Positions 10,094 through 18,457 of a stretch of 64,000 nucleotides of DNA are shown here, piece by piece (position 1 is the first letter of the stretch; each line of letters starts with the position of its first letter). The notes below the pieces were generated by a model. It did no database searches and was not told where the DNA came from. It saw nothing but the letters and a program-made list of their open reading frames with translations. Position numbers and translations under genes: made by a program. This DNA comes from Burkholderia aenigmatica (lineage in GTDB: Bacteria; Pseudomonadota; Gammaproteobacteria; Burkholderiales; Burkholderiaceae): positions 89,600 through 153,599 of the forward strand of contig NZ_CABVQC010000011.1 of the NCBI RefSeq assembly GCF_902499175.1, given 5' to 3'.

Positions 10094-10219
10094 GGCCGCG
10101 ATCCGCCGCCGCCATGCCGACGCCCGGCCCGCGTCCAAGCCCCCTCGTCGCGCGCCGTTTTGTTCACATTTCTTACATTCGCGCTGCGTATCGTTGACGA
10201 CTTTCCTACGGTGCCTCCC

Positions 10220-11683
10220 ATGCGACGACTCCTCCCGCGCGCCCTGCTCGTGCGCTGCGCTCCCCTTGTTGCCCTCGCCGCGCTGTCCGCGTGCTCGAAC
10301 CACATCGATTCGCCGGACGATCCGGCGAGCGCGTCGGCCAACGTCCAGGCCGCATGGGTCGAGATCGGCGAGTCGAACCAGGCGATCGCGCGCGTCATCA
10401 CGAACTACACGCCCGCGTCGGCCAGCGATCCGCTGTGCCCGCAACTGACCGTCGACGGCAAGCTGTCGCGCATGTCCCTGCGCGCGGGCGCCGCGACCAT
10501 CGCCCTGCGGCCGACCGCCAGCGACCCGTCCGATTCGAAGCCGTCGAGCTTTCCGGTGTCGGTCTGCGAGGCGACGCTGCCGGCCGACGCGCAGGCGGCG
10601 AGCGTCGCGGGCCGCACGCTGCCGCTGCCGAAGGCGCAGCCGCAACGCATCGCGATCATCGCCGACACCGGCTGCCGCATGAAGAAAGCCGACAACGCGT
10701 GGCAAGCGTGCAACGACGCGACGGTGTGGCCGCTCGACACGATCGCGGCCAGCGTCGCGAAGCTGTCGCCCGATCTGGTGATGCACATCGGCGACTACCA
10801 CTATCGCGAAAACGCATGCCCGCCGGACATCGCCGGCTGCAAGGACAGCCCGTGGGGCTATGGCTGGGATACGTGGCAGGCCGACCTGTTCCGCCCGGCC
10901 GCCCCGCTGCTCGCGAAGGCGCCGTGGGTCGTCGTGCGCGGCAACCACGAGGAATGCGCGCGGGCGGGCCAGGGCTGGTTCCGCTTCCTCGATCCGCGTC
11001 CGTATTCGGCCGCGCGCTCGTGCGACGATCCGGCCAACGACAACAACGCGAACTATTCGGAACCCTATGCGGTGTCGCTCGGCGGCGGCTCGCAGGTGAT
11101 CGTGTTCGACACCGCGAAGGTCGGCCGCACGCCGCTCAAGACGACCGATGCGCAATTCGGCATCTACCAGAAGCAGTTCCAGACGGTCGCCGCGCTCGCG
11201 TCGAAGGCCGGCATGACGACGACGATCTTCACGAACCATCATCCGATCCTCGCGTTCGCGCCGATCGCCGGCAGCACGCCCGCGCCGGGCAACCTCGCGC
11301 TGCAGTCGGTGATGTCGAGCCTCAACGCGCAGGCGTACTACCCGCCCGGCGTGCACGTCGCGCTGCACGGGCACGTGCACGACTTCCAGGCGATCAACTT
11401 CTCGTCCGGGCATCCGGCGACGATCGTGTCCGGCAATGGCGGCGACAATCTCGACGTCGCGCTGCCCGACCCGTTCCCGGCCGGCCTGACGCCCGCACCG
11501 GGTGCCGTGATCGAGCGGCTGTCGCACAACAACAGCTTCGGTTTCCTGATCATGGAACGCCGCCCCGCCCCGGCGACCGGCTGGGTATTCCACGCGTATT
11601 CGGCAGCCGGCAAGCTGCTCGCGTCGTGCAACCAGTCGGGTACGACGCTCGCTTGCGACAAGACGGGGTTCATTGCGCCGTGA
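10220..11683 (+). CDS. Lipoprotein metallophosphoesterase (calcineurin-like)
   Basis: 487-residue predicted outer-envelope phosphoesterase. The start at 10220 gives a lipoprotein signal with lipobox LSAC, Cys25 being the lipid-modified residue. The metal-binding motifs of the calcineurin fold appear in order: IIADTGCR, HIGDYHYRE, VVRGNHEE, TNHHP and ALHGHVH. There are several cysteines in the catalytic region (for example NACPPDIAGC), as expected for an exported protein. The substrate is unknown; phosphomonoesters or phosphodiesters are both possible. Its stop overlaps the GTG start of the di-haem peroxidase gene by four bases (GTGA), so the two are translated together. Confidence 0.85.
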   Translation: MRRLLPRALLVRCAPLVALAALSACSNHIDSPDDPASASANVQAAWVEIGESNQAIARVITNYTPASASDPLCPQLTVDGKLSRMSLRAGAATIALRPTASDPSDSKPSSFPVSVCEATLPADAQAASVAGRTLPLPKAQPQRIAIIADTGCRMKKADNAWQACNDATVWPLDTIAASVAKLSPDLVMHIGDYHYRENACPPDIAGCKDSPWGYGWDTWQADLFRPAAPLLAKAPWVVVRGNHEECARAGQGWFRFLDPRPYSAARSCDDPANDNNANYSEPYAVSLGGGSQVIVFDTAKVGRTPLKTTDAQFGIYQKQFQTVAALASKAGMTTTIFTNHHPILAFAPIAGSTPAPGNLALQSVMSSLNAQAYYPPGVHVALHGHVHDFQAINFSSGHPATIVSGNGGDNLDVALPDPFPAGLTPAPGAVIERLSHNNSFGFLIMERRPAPATGWVFHAYSAAGKLLASCNQSGTTLACDKTGFIAP

Positions 11684-13074
11684 GTGAAGCAGTTCGATGT
11701 GACGGCCGCCAGGCACGCGGCCGGCAAACGCTGCGCGCGCTGGCCGCGGCCATGCTCGCCGGCCTGGCGCTCGCAGCTCACGCAGCGCCGGCCGATACGG
11801 TCCTGCTTCCCGGCGCACCGCCATCGCGGGTCGTCGACACGATCGGCAACGGCACGCCGCAGGTGACGGGCAAGATCGATGCGGCGACCGCGCGCTTTGC
11901 GCCCGACCCAACGCTCGTCGCACTCGGCCGCCGGATCTTCTTCGATCCGCGGTTATCCGAGCCGCGCGGCATGTCGTGCGCGGGCTGCCACGACCCGGGC
12001 CGCGCGTTCGCGCCGACGCTGTCGGCCGCGTCGCTCGCGGGGCCCGGCGTGCCGGAAGGCAGCCGACGCGGGCACTTCAGCCAGCGCAACGCGCCGTCGC
12101 TGCTCTATGTGCGCTACGTGCCGCGCCGCCACTTCTACCAGGACGACGACGCACCCGCGCCGTCGCCGTTCGGCGGGCTGTTCAGCGACGGCCGCGCGGA
12201 TACGCTCGCCGAGCAGATCCGCGGGCCGCTGTTCGATCCGAACGAGATGAACAACCGGTCGCCGGCCGCACTGCTGCGCAAGGTCGATGCGACCGACCTC
12301 GCGCCCGATCTCGCCGCGCGCTTCGGCGCGCCGGTGCGGCGCGATCCCGAGCAACTGGTGCGCGCGCTGGGCCTGGCCGTCGAGGCCTATCTGCAGAGCG
12401 ACGAGATGGCGCCGTTCACGTCCCGCTTCGACGTGTTCCTACGCACGCGCAAGCCGCTCGCGCCGGCCGAGATGCGTGGCCTCGCGCTGTTCCGGAATCC
12501 CGACAAGGGCAACTGCATGAGCTGCCACACGCTGTCGGAAACGTCGAGCCGCCCGGAGCGTTCGCTGTTCACCGATTTCGGCTACGACGCGATCGCGGTA
12601 CCGCGCAACCGCGCGCTGCCGGCGAACCGCGATCCGCGCCATTTCGACAACGGGCTGTGCGACACGGCGCGGCGGCTGCGCTGGCCCGAGCCGACGCAAT
12701 GGTGCGGCTACCTGCGCACGCCGGGGCTGCGCAACGTCGCAATCAAGCAGACCTTCATGCACAACGGCGTGTTCACGACGCTGCGCGATGCGGTTGCTTT
12801 CTACAACACGCGCTCGACCGACCCGGGCTTCTGGTATCACGGGGCCAGAACGTTCGACGACGTGCCGGCCGCCTACCGCGGCAACATCAACGTCAACTCG
12901 ACGCCGATGAACCGCCGGCCCGGTACGCCGCCCGCGCTGACCGACGCGGAAATCGACGATATCGTCGCGTTTCTCGGCACGCTGACCGATGCGCGTTATA
13001 CGAAGGTTGCTGCTCCCGTGGCGCCTGCTGCCCCGGCTGCCCGGATCACGCGAGCCGCCGCGCCGGCTCGCTGA
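11680..13074 (+). CDS. Di-haem cytochrome c peroxidase/MauG-family protein
   Basis: Periplasmic di-haem c-type cytochrome of the CcpA/MauG family, 464 residues. The start is a GTG at 11680 within a GTGA overlap with the phosphoesterase stop; no in-frame ATG precedes the signal peptide. The signal is basic then hydrophobic, ending AAHA|AP near residue 35. Two haem-attachment motifs are visible, CAGCH at residues 100-104 and CMSCH at 279-283. The family C-terminal stretch MHNGVFTTLRDAVAFYN is present. It is longer than classical bacterial peroxidases (about 330). It may reduce peroxide or oxidise a specific partner, as MauG does; the coupling to a phosphoesterase hints at the second, but that is inference. 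Confidence 0.88.
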   Translation: MSEAVRCDGRQARGRQTLRALAAAMLAGLALAAHAAPADTVLLPGAPPSRVVDTIGNGTPQVTGKIDAATARFAPDPTLVALGRRIFFDPRLSEPRGMSCAGCHDPGRAFAPTLSAASLAGPGVPEGSRRGHFSQRNAPSLLYVRYVPRRHFYQDDDAPAPSPFGGLFSDGRADTLAEQIRGPLFDPNEMNNRSPAALLRKVDATDLAPDLAARFGAPVRRDPEQLVRALGLAVEAYLQSDEMAPFTSRFDVFLRTRKPLAPAEMRGLALFRNPDKGNCMSCHTLSETSSRPERSLFTDFGYDAIAVPRNRALPANRDPRHFDNGLCDTARRLRWPEPTQWCGYLRTPGLRNVAIKQTFMHNGVFTTLRDAVAFYNTRSTDPGFWYHGARTFDDVPAAYRGNINVNSTPMNRRPGTPPALTDAEIDDIVAFLGTLTDARYTKVAAPVAPAAPAARITRAAAPAR

Positions 13075-13108
13075 CACTGGCCGAACGGCCAGCCCCACGC
13101 GCACCCGC

Positions 13109-13162
13109 TTGCGGCCGCCGCGAACACTGGTTATATTTACAGTACTGTATTTATGAACAGTG
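13109..13162 (+). promoter_or_regulatory. Promoter with LexA (SOS) box
   Basis: A promoter is readable as -35 TTGCGG (13109-13114), 17-bp spacer and -10 TATATT (13132-13137). Just downstream, over the expected transcription start, lies CTGTATTTATGAACAG (13145-13160), which fits the CTGT-N8-ACAG LexA consensus exactly, with further matches on both sides (TA before, TG after). The ribosome site and ATG of the 91-residue gene follow at once. This is the usual arrangement of a LexA-repressed promoter. Confidence 0.75.
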
Positions 13163-13171
13163 AGGTGCGCG

Positions 13172-13447
13172 ATGGAACATCTGGTCCGTATCGTCAACGA
13201 AGCCGATCGCCAAGTGCTGGCATGGCTCCGCGCCCAGGTCGGCGATGCCCGCGTCGAGCGCGCGGCTCGCCAGCTCGGGCATACGCGCAAGCCGTTTCCA
13301 TCGGCCGTTTGCCGCTATCTGGGCATGAGCGCACCGGCTACGCTGCGGCAGGCCGAACGGCCCCGCGCCGCGCGCGATTTCTCGGTCGGCGATCGTTACC
13401 TGTCGCTGATCCGCCAGCACCTCGCCACGCACTCGGCCAGCCGATGA
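13172..13447 (+). CDS. Small hypothetical protein, probably SOS-regulated
   Basis: 91-residue basic soluble protein with no family I recognise. It starts MEHLVRIVNEADRQVLAWL and has no membrane segment or signal peptide. The ATG at 13172 follows GAGG by six bases. A GTG four codons upstream is possible but lies in the LexA box. The N-terminal half looks helical (RAQVGDARVERAARQL), and the C-terminus is basic. The adjacent LexA box suggests induction by DNA damage. It stands alone between the peroxidase gene and a convergent MocR gene, so any function would be guessed from its regulation only. Confidence 0.7.
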   Translation: MEHLVRIVNEADRQVLAWLRAQVGDARVERAARQLGHTRKPFPSAVCRYLGMSAPATLRQAERPRAARDFSVGDRYLSLIRQHLATHSASR

Positions 13448-13489
13448 AATGGCGGCGACTCGCCTCGTCGGTGGCTCGGAAAGCCGGGG

Positions 13490-13509
13490 GGCTTGCGAAT
13501 TCGCAAGCC
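13490..13509. terminator. Palindrome between convergent genes, probable bidirectional terminator
   Basis: A perfect 20-bp palindrome (GGCTTGCGAA and its complement) in the 81-bp gap between the 91-residue gene and the MocR gene, which end toward each other. No long T-run follows on either side, so termination is inferred from position and symmetry. Confidence 0.45.
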
Positions 13510-13528
13510 TGGCCAGCCGCCACCGCGC

Positions 13529-15013
13529 TTACGTGGCCGCGATGGCTTCCCGTACGAGGCGGCCGAGCGTTTCGAATGCCGCTTCGTGCGCCGCATCGGA
13601 CACGCGCGTGCACGCGAGCCGGATATAGCCGTCGAAGCGGTCGGAATTCGAGAAGATCGAACCGGGCGCGATTCTGACCCCTTGCGCCAGCGCGGCGTCG
13701 AACAACGCCTCGGAGCGCACGCCGTCCGGCAACGCGATCCACAGCAGCATCCCGCCCGGCGGCTGGTTCATCCGCGTTCCGGACGGGAAATGCCGTGCAA
13801 TCGCGTCGATCGTCACGTCGCGCTGCACGCGCAACTGTTCGCGAAACCGGTGCAGATGGCGATCGAACGCGCCCGAGCCGACGAATTCGGCCGCAACGGC
13901 CTGCAGCAACGCGGCGTTGTGCCGGCTGTGCGCGAACTTCAGCATTTTCACGCGTGCGTGCCAGCGCCCCGCGCTTATCCAGCCCAGCCGCATCCCGGGC
14001 GCCAGCACCTTGTTGAACGACGGGCAGTAAATCACCGTGCCGTCGCGATCCCACGCCTTCACCGGCTTGACCGCCTGCGGCGCCTCGACGAGCTCGCGAT
14101 AAGGCTCGTCCTCGATCACGGCCACGCCGTGGCGCGAACAAAGCGAGACGAGCGCGGCCTTGCGCTCGTCGGGCATTACGCAGCCGAGCGGGTTCTGCAG
14201 GTTCGGCACGACGACCACGGCCCGAATGTCCGGATATGCGGTCAGCGCCACTTCGAGCGCCTCGATCGACAGGCCGGTCGTCGGGCTGGCCGGAATTTCG
14301 AGCGCGCGCAAGCCGAGGCTTTCGAGCAACTGGATCAAGCCGAAGAACGCCGGCGATTCGATCGCGATCGTGTCGCCGGGGCGCGCCACCGCGCGCAACG
14401 CGAGATTCACGGCATCGACGCCGCCGCTCGTCGACATCACGTCGTCCGGCGTCACCGTCACGCCGTAAGACAGCGCGCGCTTGGCCATCGTCTGCCGGAA
14501 TTCGGGCGAACCGCCAACGGGCCCCGCATCGGTCAACAACGTAGGCTTGCGCCGCAACAGCCGGATCGCAAGCGCCTGCAGGCGCTCGGCCGGATACAGC
14601 GTGGCCAGCGCGGACGCACCGCCGAGATTCAGTGCATCGGGCGCCGCATTTGCGCGATCGATCACGCGCGACACACGTTCGTGCAGGCCCGCGAACGGCG
14701 GCTCGACGCTTAGCGGCGGCCCGTCGCTTTCCGGCAGGGTTTCGAGTGCGACCGCCGCGCGGCGCCGCACGAAGTAGCCGGAGCGCGGCTTCGCCTCGCA
14801 CCAGCCCGTATCCTCGAGCCGCCGGAACGACTGGATCGCGGTCGACAGGCTCACGCCGTGCTGTGCCATGAACGCGCGCACCGACGGCATCCGGTCGCCG
14901 GGCGACAGCGTGCCGGCCGCGATGATGCGGCGGTAATGCTCGGCGAGCCGTTCGTAAAGCGGCTCGCCGTCCATCGGCAAAGGTGGGCGGGATGATTCGG
15001 CGAAAGGCGTCAT
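13529..15013 (-). CDS. MocR/PdxR-type regulator: GntR helix-turn-helix fused to a class I aminotransferase domain
   Basis: 494-residue PLP-dependent transcription factor. Residues about 15-85 form a GntR winged helix (PLYERLAEHYRRII, GDRMPSVRAFMAQHGVSLST), and residues about 120-490 an aminotransferase-like domain with VVPNLQNPLGCVMP, the aspartate in EDEPYREL and the PLP lysine in SFNKVLAPGMRLGW. The start at 15013 is weakly supported because no clear ribosome site precedes it; longer forms to 15109 would run across the palindromic operator region. It is divergent from a DUF2917 gene. The shared 203-bp region holds three ACAGATTC octamers and another inverted repeat, typical of MocR control. 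The target may be the DUF2917 gene, itself, or both. Confidence 0.9.
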   Translation of the reverse strand: MTPFAESSRPPLPMDGEPLYERLAEHYRRIIAAGTLSPGDRMPSVRAFMAQHGVSLSTAIQSFRRLEDTGWCEAKPRSGYFVRRRAAVALETLPESDGPPLSVEPPFAGLHERVSRVIDRANAAPDALNLGGASALATLYPAERLQALAIRLLRRKPTLLTDAGPVGGSPEFRQTMAKRALSYGVTVTPDDVMSTSGGVDAVNLALRAVARPGDTIAIESPAFFGLIQLLESLGLRALEIPASPTTGLSIEALEVALTAYPDIRAVVVVPNLQNPLGCVMPDERKAALVSLCSRHGVAVIEDEPYRELVEAPQAVKPVKAWDRDGTVIYCPSFNKVLAPGMRLGWISAGRWHARVKMLKFAHSRHNAALLQAVAAEFVGSGAFDRHLHRFREQLRVQRDVTIDAIARHFPSGTRMNQPPGGMLLWIALPDGVRSEALFDAALAQGVRIAPGSIFSNSDRFDGYIRLACTRVSDAAHEAAFETLGRLVREAIAAT

Positions 15014-15052
15014 GCAGGCGATCGTGCCCGCGCGGCCGATCGCACGCCAGAT

Positions 15053-15133
15053 ACAGATTCCGGGGAAACCCACCGATACAGCGGTGCAAAATCGTCGTCT
15101 GCACCGCAACAGATTCCCGCCCCCTGAATCTGT
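15053..15133. promoter_or_regulatory. Repeat-rich operator region between MocR and DUF2917 genes
   Basis: The octamer ACAGATTC occurs at 15053-15060 and 15109-15116, and inverted (GAATCTGT) at 15126-15133. A separate inverted repeat, GCGGTGCA (15081-15088) and TGCACCGC (15100-15107), lies between them. Mixed direct and inverted repeats at a divergent MocR promoter are typical binding sites of these dimeric regulators. Confidence 0.55.
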
Positions 15134-15216
15134 CGTGCCGGTGCCCGTTTCCCTAACCTGACTGCACGCTGTCGCCTCGCCGTCGCGAGGCCGCGCAACC
15201 GGGAAAGGGAATCGCC

Positions 15217-15567
15217 ATGCAAACGCATCACATCCGGCTCGACGCCGGGCAAAGCCACTTTGCGTGGTTCGACAAGGGCAGCCAGGTGATCGTGCTGGAC
15301 GGCGCGCTCGCGGTCACGCTGCGTCACGGTGGGCTCGACTGGCTGCCTGACGCGCCGCAGCACATTCGCCGCTTGCTCGACGAAGGCGAATGCCTGACGC
15401 TCGAGACGGCCGGCCACGTGGCGCTGTCGGCCGGCGGCACGGGCGCGGTCAGCACGACGGTCGTGGAGCCGGACGAACGGCCCGGCGTGCTCGCGGCATG
15501 GCGTGCGGCGCTGCGCCGGTTGTCCGGACGGATACGCGGCGGCCATCGCGTGAGCGAGCCCTCCTGA
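15217..15567 (+). CDS. DUF2917 family protein
   Basis: 116-residue soluble protein of the DUF2917 type common in Burkholderia and relatives, with an acidic beta-rich central part (LDAGQSHFAWFDKGSQVIVLDG, LEGECLTLETAGHVALS-like pattern) that looks like a small cupin-type fold. The function is unknown. AAAGGGA lies 6-7 bases before the ATG at 15217. It is divergent from the MocR-type regulator, so it is a likely regulatory target. Confidence 0.75.
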   Translation: MQTHHIRLDAGQSHFAWFDKGSQVIVLDGALAVTLRHGGLDWLPDAPQHIRRLLDEGECLTLETAGHVALSAGGTGAVSTTVVEPDERPGVLAAWRAALRRLSGRIRGGHRVSEPS

Positions 15568-15719
15568 CATGGCGATTCGACGCGTCACGGAAAGCGTCAG
15601 GCTGCCGCCGCCTCATCCGGCGGAGATCGGGCGCGATCCGGTTCGGCCGTGCGGATGCGGATCGACCGCCTCGACCTGATCAATCGCCGCCGCCCGCCTG
15701 GCACGCAGCGGTCACGACG

Positions 15720-16142
15720 TCACCGCACGCGCCTGCGACGCTCGCCCCACTCGAATACACCCATCCCTGCCAGCATCGCGACGACGAATACGATCCCCTT
15801 CGCCGACCCGAAGCCGATCGACACGATCGCGGGCCCCGGGCAGAACCCGGCGATCCCCCAGCCGATACCGAACACGGCACTTCCGGCAACCAGGCGCACG
15901 GTGATCGCCCGCAGGGCCGGCAACTGCATCGGCAAGCCGAGCCACGACCGCGTCCGGCGCTTCGCCCATGCGAACGCGAACACGGCCACGCCCGTCGCGC
16001 CGGCCATCACGAACGCGAGCGACGGATCCCAGCGGCCCGCCAGGTCAAGAAAGCCGAGCACCTTCTGCGGATTGGCCATGCCCGACACGATGAGGCCTAC
16101 GCCGAACAGCAGCCCCGCCAGAAACGCGAATCCTGCCTGCAT
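15720..16142 (-). CDS. YeeE/YedE-family (DUF6691) membrane protein, C-terminal half
   Basis: 140-residue membrane protein with about four segments, matching one half of the YeeE/YedE sulfur-compound transporters. Signature pieces are GLIVSGMANPQKVLGFLDLAG and GIAGFCPGPAIVS, where the cysteine of GFCPGP is conserved in the family and is thought to take part in thiosulfate/sulfide transfer. It follows the partner half by one base, so the two are surely co-translated and likely form one transporter. Together with the upstream BigR-like repressor this is a small persulfide or thiosulfate handling operon. Confidence 0.85.
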   Translation of the reverse strand: MQAGFAFLAGLLFGVGLIVSGMANPQKVLGFLDLAGRWDPSLAFVMAGATGVAVFAFAWAKRRTRSWLGLPMQLPALRAITVRLVAGSAVFGIGWGIAGFCPGPAIVSIGFGSAKGIVFVVAMLAGMGVFEWGERRRRVR

Positions 16143-16143
16143 G

Positions 16144-16578
16144 TCAGCCTCCCAGCACGTGCTGTCGCACGAAGACGGTCACGAAGCCTGCGACCATGAA
16201 GACCGCCGTCGCGACCACCGAACGCAGCGCACCGCGCGACATCCCGCACACGCCGTGGCCGCTCGTGCAACCGCCCGCGTACCGCGTGCCGACGCCGACC
16301 AGCAGCCCGGCTGCCACCAATTCGACCCAGCCGGCATCGATCTGCGGTGTCAGGCGGTTCCCGGCGACGTACATCACGAGCGGTGCGGCGATCAGCCCGG
16401 CGACGAACGCGGCGCGCCAGTCGCGCTCGCCCGCACGTGCCGTGAGCAGACCGCCGACGATGCCGCTGATACCGGCAATCCGGCCGTTGAACGCGACGAG
16501 CCACGCGGCCGCGAGCCCGATCAGCACGCCGCCGGCCAGCGACAGCCACGGCGTGAAATGAAGCGCATCAAGCTGCAT
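16144..16578 (-). CDS. YeeE/YedE-family membrane protein, N-terminal half
   Basis: 144-residue membrane protein with four or more segments and the family motif GGCTSGHGVCGMSRGALRS near residues 105-122, including two conserved cysteines. It is the first half of a split YeeE/YedE transporter; the second half starts one base after its stop. Its start lies inside the end of the BigR-like gene (11-base overlap), so expression is coupled to that repressor. Likely role: uptake or export of thiosulfate or persulfide-type sulfur. Confidence 0.85.
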   Translation of the reverse strand: MQLDALHFTPWLSLAGGVLIGLAAAWLVAFNGRIAGISGIVGGLLTARAGERDWRAAFVAGLIAAPLVMYVAGNRLTPQIDAGWVELVAAGLLVGVGTRYAGGCTSGHGVCGMSRGALRSVVATAVFMVAGFVTVFVRQHVLGG

Positions 16579-16918
16579 CGCGCCGCCCCTTCGCGGCCGG
16601 GCCGCAGAACTGCTCGTACAGCACGCCCATCACCGCGATCGCGGCCGGGCTGTCGAGCGAATAGTGGATGTTCTTGCCGTCACGGCGCGTGCGAACCAGC
16701 GCGTTGTCCCGCAACACGCCCAGCTGCTGCGACAGCGTCGGCTGGCGGATGTCCAGCGAGGTCTCGAGATCGCTCACGCAGCGCTCGCCCTGGGACAGTT
16801 CACAGAGCAGCAGCAGCCGGTCGGGATTCGACAGCACCTTGAGCAGCGCGCAGGCCGATTCGGCAGCCGCGCGCATCTGGTCGGGTTCCGGCAACCCGGC
16901 GGAAAGATCGTCGTTCAT
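16568..16918 (-). CDS. bigR: ArsR-family persulfide-sensing repressor, BigR/YgaV-like
   Basis: 116-residue winged-helix repressor. The helix-turn-helix reads VSDLETSLDIRQPTLSQQLGVLR and the wing RTRRDGKNIHYSL. Cys47 (GERCVSD) and Cys105 (EQFCGPA) sit where BigR and SqrR have the pair that forms a polysulfide bridge with sulfane sulfur; metal-site residues of ArsR proper are not evident. It heads the operon with two YeeE/YedE halves. No ribosome site is visible before the ATG at 16918. A strongly A+T-rich palindrome just upstream is the likely operator. Confidence 0.85.
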   Translation of the reverse strand: MNDDLSAGLPEPDQMRAAAESACALLKVLSNPDRLLLLCELSQGERCVSDLETSLDIRQPTLSQQLGVLRDNALVRTRRDGKNIHYSLDSPAAIAVMGVLYEQFCGPAAKGRRDAA

Positions 16919-16937
16919 CGGCGCAAGGAGACAATTA

Positions 16938-16974
16938 AAGCATCAATATTATATTAATTTATATAATGATGCTT
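16938..16974. promoter_or_regulatory. A+T-rich palindromic operator of the bigR operon
   Basis: Inner arms ATTATAT (16948-16954) and ATATAAT (16961-16967) around TAATTT, with outer arms AAGCATC (16938-16944) and GATGCTT (16968-16974). Only a 3-base insertion breaks the symmetry. The stretch is almost pure A+T in a very G+C-rich region and lies about 20 bases before the repressor start, so it likely holds both the promoter and the repressor site. Confidence 0.7.
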
Positions 16975-17016
16975 CCCGCAGTTTGCCGGCGGGTGGCCTT
17001 GCGCCGCCCCCTTCGC

Positions 17017-18378
17017 TCAGGCCTGCTCGCCTGCCATCGTCTTTGCAGCATGTATGCGCGCCGCATCGGCACGCACGACGCCGAGCGCCAGCACCGCAAT
17101 CCCCGCGATCACGCACGGCGCCGCGACGACGGCAAACGCAGTCGACAACGGCACGCCCATCGCCAGCATCGCGCCGCCCGCCATCGATCCGACGACCGAG
17201 CCGCCGCGGCCGATCCCGTTCGCCCAGCTCACGCCGGTGGTGCGGCACTCAGTCGGATAGAACGCGGCGGACAGCGCGTTCGCGCCAACCTGCGAACCCG
17301 ACACGCAGAAACCGGCCGCGAACACGGCGAGCGCGGCGCCCCACGGCGACGCGGCAAACATGCCGATCGAGGCAACGAATACGCCGGCCGCCGCATAGCT
17401 GCACGCCAGTACGCGATGCGGGTCGAAACGGTCCATCAGCCCGCCGAGGACGATCGCGCCGAACGTGCCGCCGACCTGGAACATCGCGGTCACGCGAGCG
17501 GCCGTCTGCAGCGTCGCGCCGGTCGTGCGCAGCAGCGTCGGCAGCCAGCTCGACAACAGGTAGATCACGAGCAGGCTCATGAAGAACGTGAGCCACAGCA
17601 GCAGCGTGCCGCGCAGCAGGTCGGCGCCGAACAGCCGGCCGAGCGGCGACCCGGCCGGCTTGCCGGCGGGCGCGCTGAACGACGCGCTTGCAAGATGCGG
17701 ATCCGGCGCGATACGACCGAGCATCGCCGCGATCCGTTCGCGCGCCGCGCCTGTGTTGACGAGATAGCGCACCGATTCCGGCAACCGCCACGCAAGCACC
17801 GGCAGCAGCAGCAACGGCGCGGCGCCGCCGACCACGAGCACCGCACGCCAGCCGTGGTGCTCGATCAGCGATGCGGCCGCGAGCCCGCCGAGCGCGGAAC
17901 CGATCGTGAAGCCGCAGAACATCGTCGTCACCAGCACCGAGCGGCGCCGGGCCGGGCAATATTCGGATGTCAGCGTGATCGCATTGGGCATCGCGCCGCC
18001 GAGGCCGAGCCCGGTCACGAAGCGCCACGCGATCAGCTCGGTCAGGCCGCCCGCGCTCGCCGACGCGGCGCTCGCGATGCCGAAGCACGCCACGCACGCG
18101 AGCAGCAGGCGCTTGCGGCCGAACCGGTCGCCGAACGGCCCGAACACGAGCGCGCCGGCCATCAGCCCGGCGAGCCCCGCGCCGAACACCGGTGCGAGCT
18201 GCGCGGGCGACAGGCCCCATTCCGCGCGGATGACGGGGGCAATGAAACCGATCGACGCGGTGTCGAAACCGTCGATCGCGACGATCAGAAAGCACAGGGC
18301 GACGATCGCGGCCTGAAACGGCGCAACGCGATGCCGGTCGATCCATTCGCTGACGTCGATGGACAGCGTATCGGCCAT
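17017..18378 (-). CDS. MFS aromatic-acid:H+ symporter, probable 3-hydroxybenzoate transporter
   Basis: 453-residue, twelve-segment major facilitator of the AAHS (PcaK/MhbT) type. Family marks: IDGFDTASIGFIAPVI in the first segment, the loop motif GPFGDRFGRKRLLL, and LPESVRYL in the central loop. The start at 18378 has TGGAGGAG 7 bases upstream. It is the last gene of the 3-hydroxybenzoate/gentisate operon, 79 bases after the hydroxylase gene, so 3-hydroxybenzoate is the most likely substrate, with gentisate as an alternative. Confidence 0.85.
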   Translation of the reverse strand: MADTLSIDVSEWIDRHRVAPFQAAIVALCFLIVAIDGFDTASIGFIAPVIRAEWGLSPAQLAPVFGAGLAGLMAGALVFGPFGDRFGRKRLLLACVACFGIASAASASAGGLTELIAWRFVTGLGLGGAMPNAITLTSEYCPARRRSVLVTTMFCGFTIGSALGGLAAASLIEHHGWRAVLVVGGAAPLLLLPVLAWRLPESVRYLVNTGAARERIAAMLGRIAPDPHLASASFSAPAGKPAGSPLGRLFGADLLRGTLLLWLTFFMSLLVIYLLSSWLPTLLRTTGATLQTAARVTAMFQVGGTFGAIVLGGLMDRFDPHRVLACSYAAAGVFVASIGMFAASPWGAALAVFAAGFCVSGSQVGANALSAAFYPTECRTTGVSWANGIGRGGSVVGSMAGGAMLAMGVPLSTAFAVVAAPCVIAGIAVLALGVVRADAARIHAAKTMAGEQA

Positions 18379-18457
18379 GATGGTGTCTCCTCCAGGAAGG
18401 CGGTCGCGCGTCGTATCGTCGAATGCGCGCCGCTGGAATCGGGCTGACCGTGCCGCG

